Of a DNA stretch of 5,563 nucleotides, positions 5,354-5,563 are shown in pieces (within the stretch, counting starts at the first letter, position 1; every line of letters begins with the position of its first letter). Both the position numbers and the translations under genes were made by a program. The notes under the pieces are model-generated. The model had not been told where the DNA came from and searched no databases. It worked only from the letters and a program-made list of their open reading frames with translations. The DNA is from Acidobacteriaceae bacterium (GTDB lineage: Bacteria > Acidobacteriota > Terriglobia > Terriglobales > Acidobacteriaceae), in contig PLHN01000190.1 of assembly GCA_003139975.1 (NCBI GenBank), positions 1-5,563 on the forward strand, read 5' to 3'.

Positions 5354-5563
5354 ATGCCTGACGCGAACATACTCGGCATCGAGAGCTCCTGTGATGAGAC
5401 GGGCGCGGCGGTGGTGGGCTCGGGGCAGCAGATTTTGTCGAACGTAGTTGCGTCGCAGATCGCCACGCACCAGCCTTATGGCGGAGTGGTTCCGGAACTG
5501 GCTTCGCGCGAGCACTTGCGGGCGATTGTTCCGGTGGTGCGCCAGGCGCTGGCTGACGCGGGA
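5354..5563 (+). CDS. tsaD: tRNA N6-threonylcarbamoyladenosine transferase TsaD, N-terminal part
   Basis: The first 70 residues are visible and the gene runs off the right edge. TsaD transfers the threonylcarbamoyl group from threonylcarbamoyl-AMP to A37 of ANN-decoding tRNAs, together with TsaB and TsaE, in the cytoplasm. The N-terminus is diagnostic of this ASKHA-fold family: [16 protein letters not shown] (6-21) with the conserved ESSCDET, then [21 protein letters not shown] (34-54). The metal-binding HxxxH motif would lie beyond the edge. An in-frame TAG at 5342-5344 lies just upstream, so the ATG at 5354 is the first possible start. No clear Shine-Dalgarno sequence precedes it; the leader is occupied by a heptamer repeat. 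It is transcribed away from the nucleotidyltransferase remnant. Confidence 0.95.
   Translation, partial: MPDANILGIESSCDETGAAVVGSGQQILSNVVASQIATHQPYGGVVPELASREHLRAIVPVVRQALADAG

Noticed and set aside
5285..5515. 76-residue minus-strand open frame opposite tsaD
   Set aside because: It is antisense to the diagnostic TsaD N-terminus and runs through the heptamer repeat.

Overview
The window looks like chromosomal DNA from a GC-rich diderm bacterium. Two lipid A enzymes show that it makes lipopolysaccharide. The protein sequences, especially the M61 peptidase, the small HEAT-type protein and the P-loop protein, have the flavour of Acidobacteriota (Koribacter/Terriglobales type). That assignment is from memory of family style, not from a search. 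Most of the window is ordinary housekeeping and envelope sequence. I see no phage, IS element, CRISPR array, tRNA or rRNA.

Layout from left to right. At 1-123 (minus) is the N-terminus of a P-loop NTPase that runs off the left edge. Upstream of it is a 226-base non-coding, partly AT-rich stretch with three degenerate copies of an 18-bp repeat and a good sigma-70-like promoter. Then, all on the minus strand and read from right to left, come an M61-type secreted metallopeptidase with a PDZ domain (2431-4344), an LpxL/HtrB-type acyltransferase (1443-2411) and lpxD (350-1345). Gaps between them are 19 and 97 bases. A plausible promoter and a good ribosome binding site precede the peptidase, so the three probably form one transcription unit, peptidase first.

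Further right on the minus strand is a small all-helical HEAT-like protein (4420-4944, possibly starting earlier). Next is a remnant of a CCA-adding/poly(A) polymerase-type nucleotidyltransferase (4997-5278). It keeps only about 71 residues of the catalytic head, then runs into unrelated sequence that contains a GC-rich palindrome. Divergent from it, after a 75-base gap with a heptamer tandem repeat, tsaD starts at 5354 (plus) and runs off the right edge.

Functionally, LpxD N-acylates UDP-3-O-acyl-glucosamine early in lipid A synthesis. The LpxL-type enzyme probably adds a secondary acyl chain late in the pathway. The M61 peptidase is exported and may act in the periplasm. TsaD makes the t6A modification of tRNA, and an intact relative of the neighbouring remnant would also act on RNA 3' ends. 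The most interesting area is 4950-5350, where a normally important gene has been cut short beside repeats. No stretch longer than 300 bases lacks a gene. The long plus-strand open frames opposite lpxD, the acyltransferase and the peptidase are antisense shadows.
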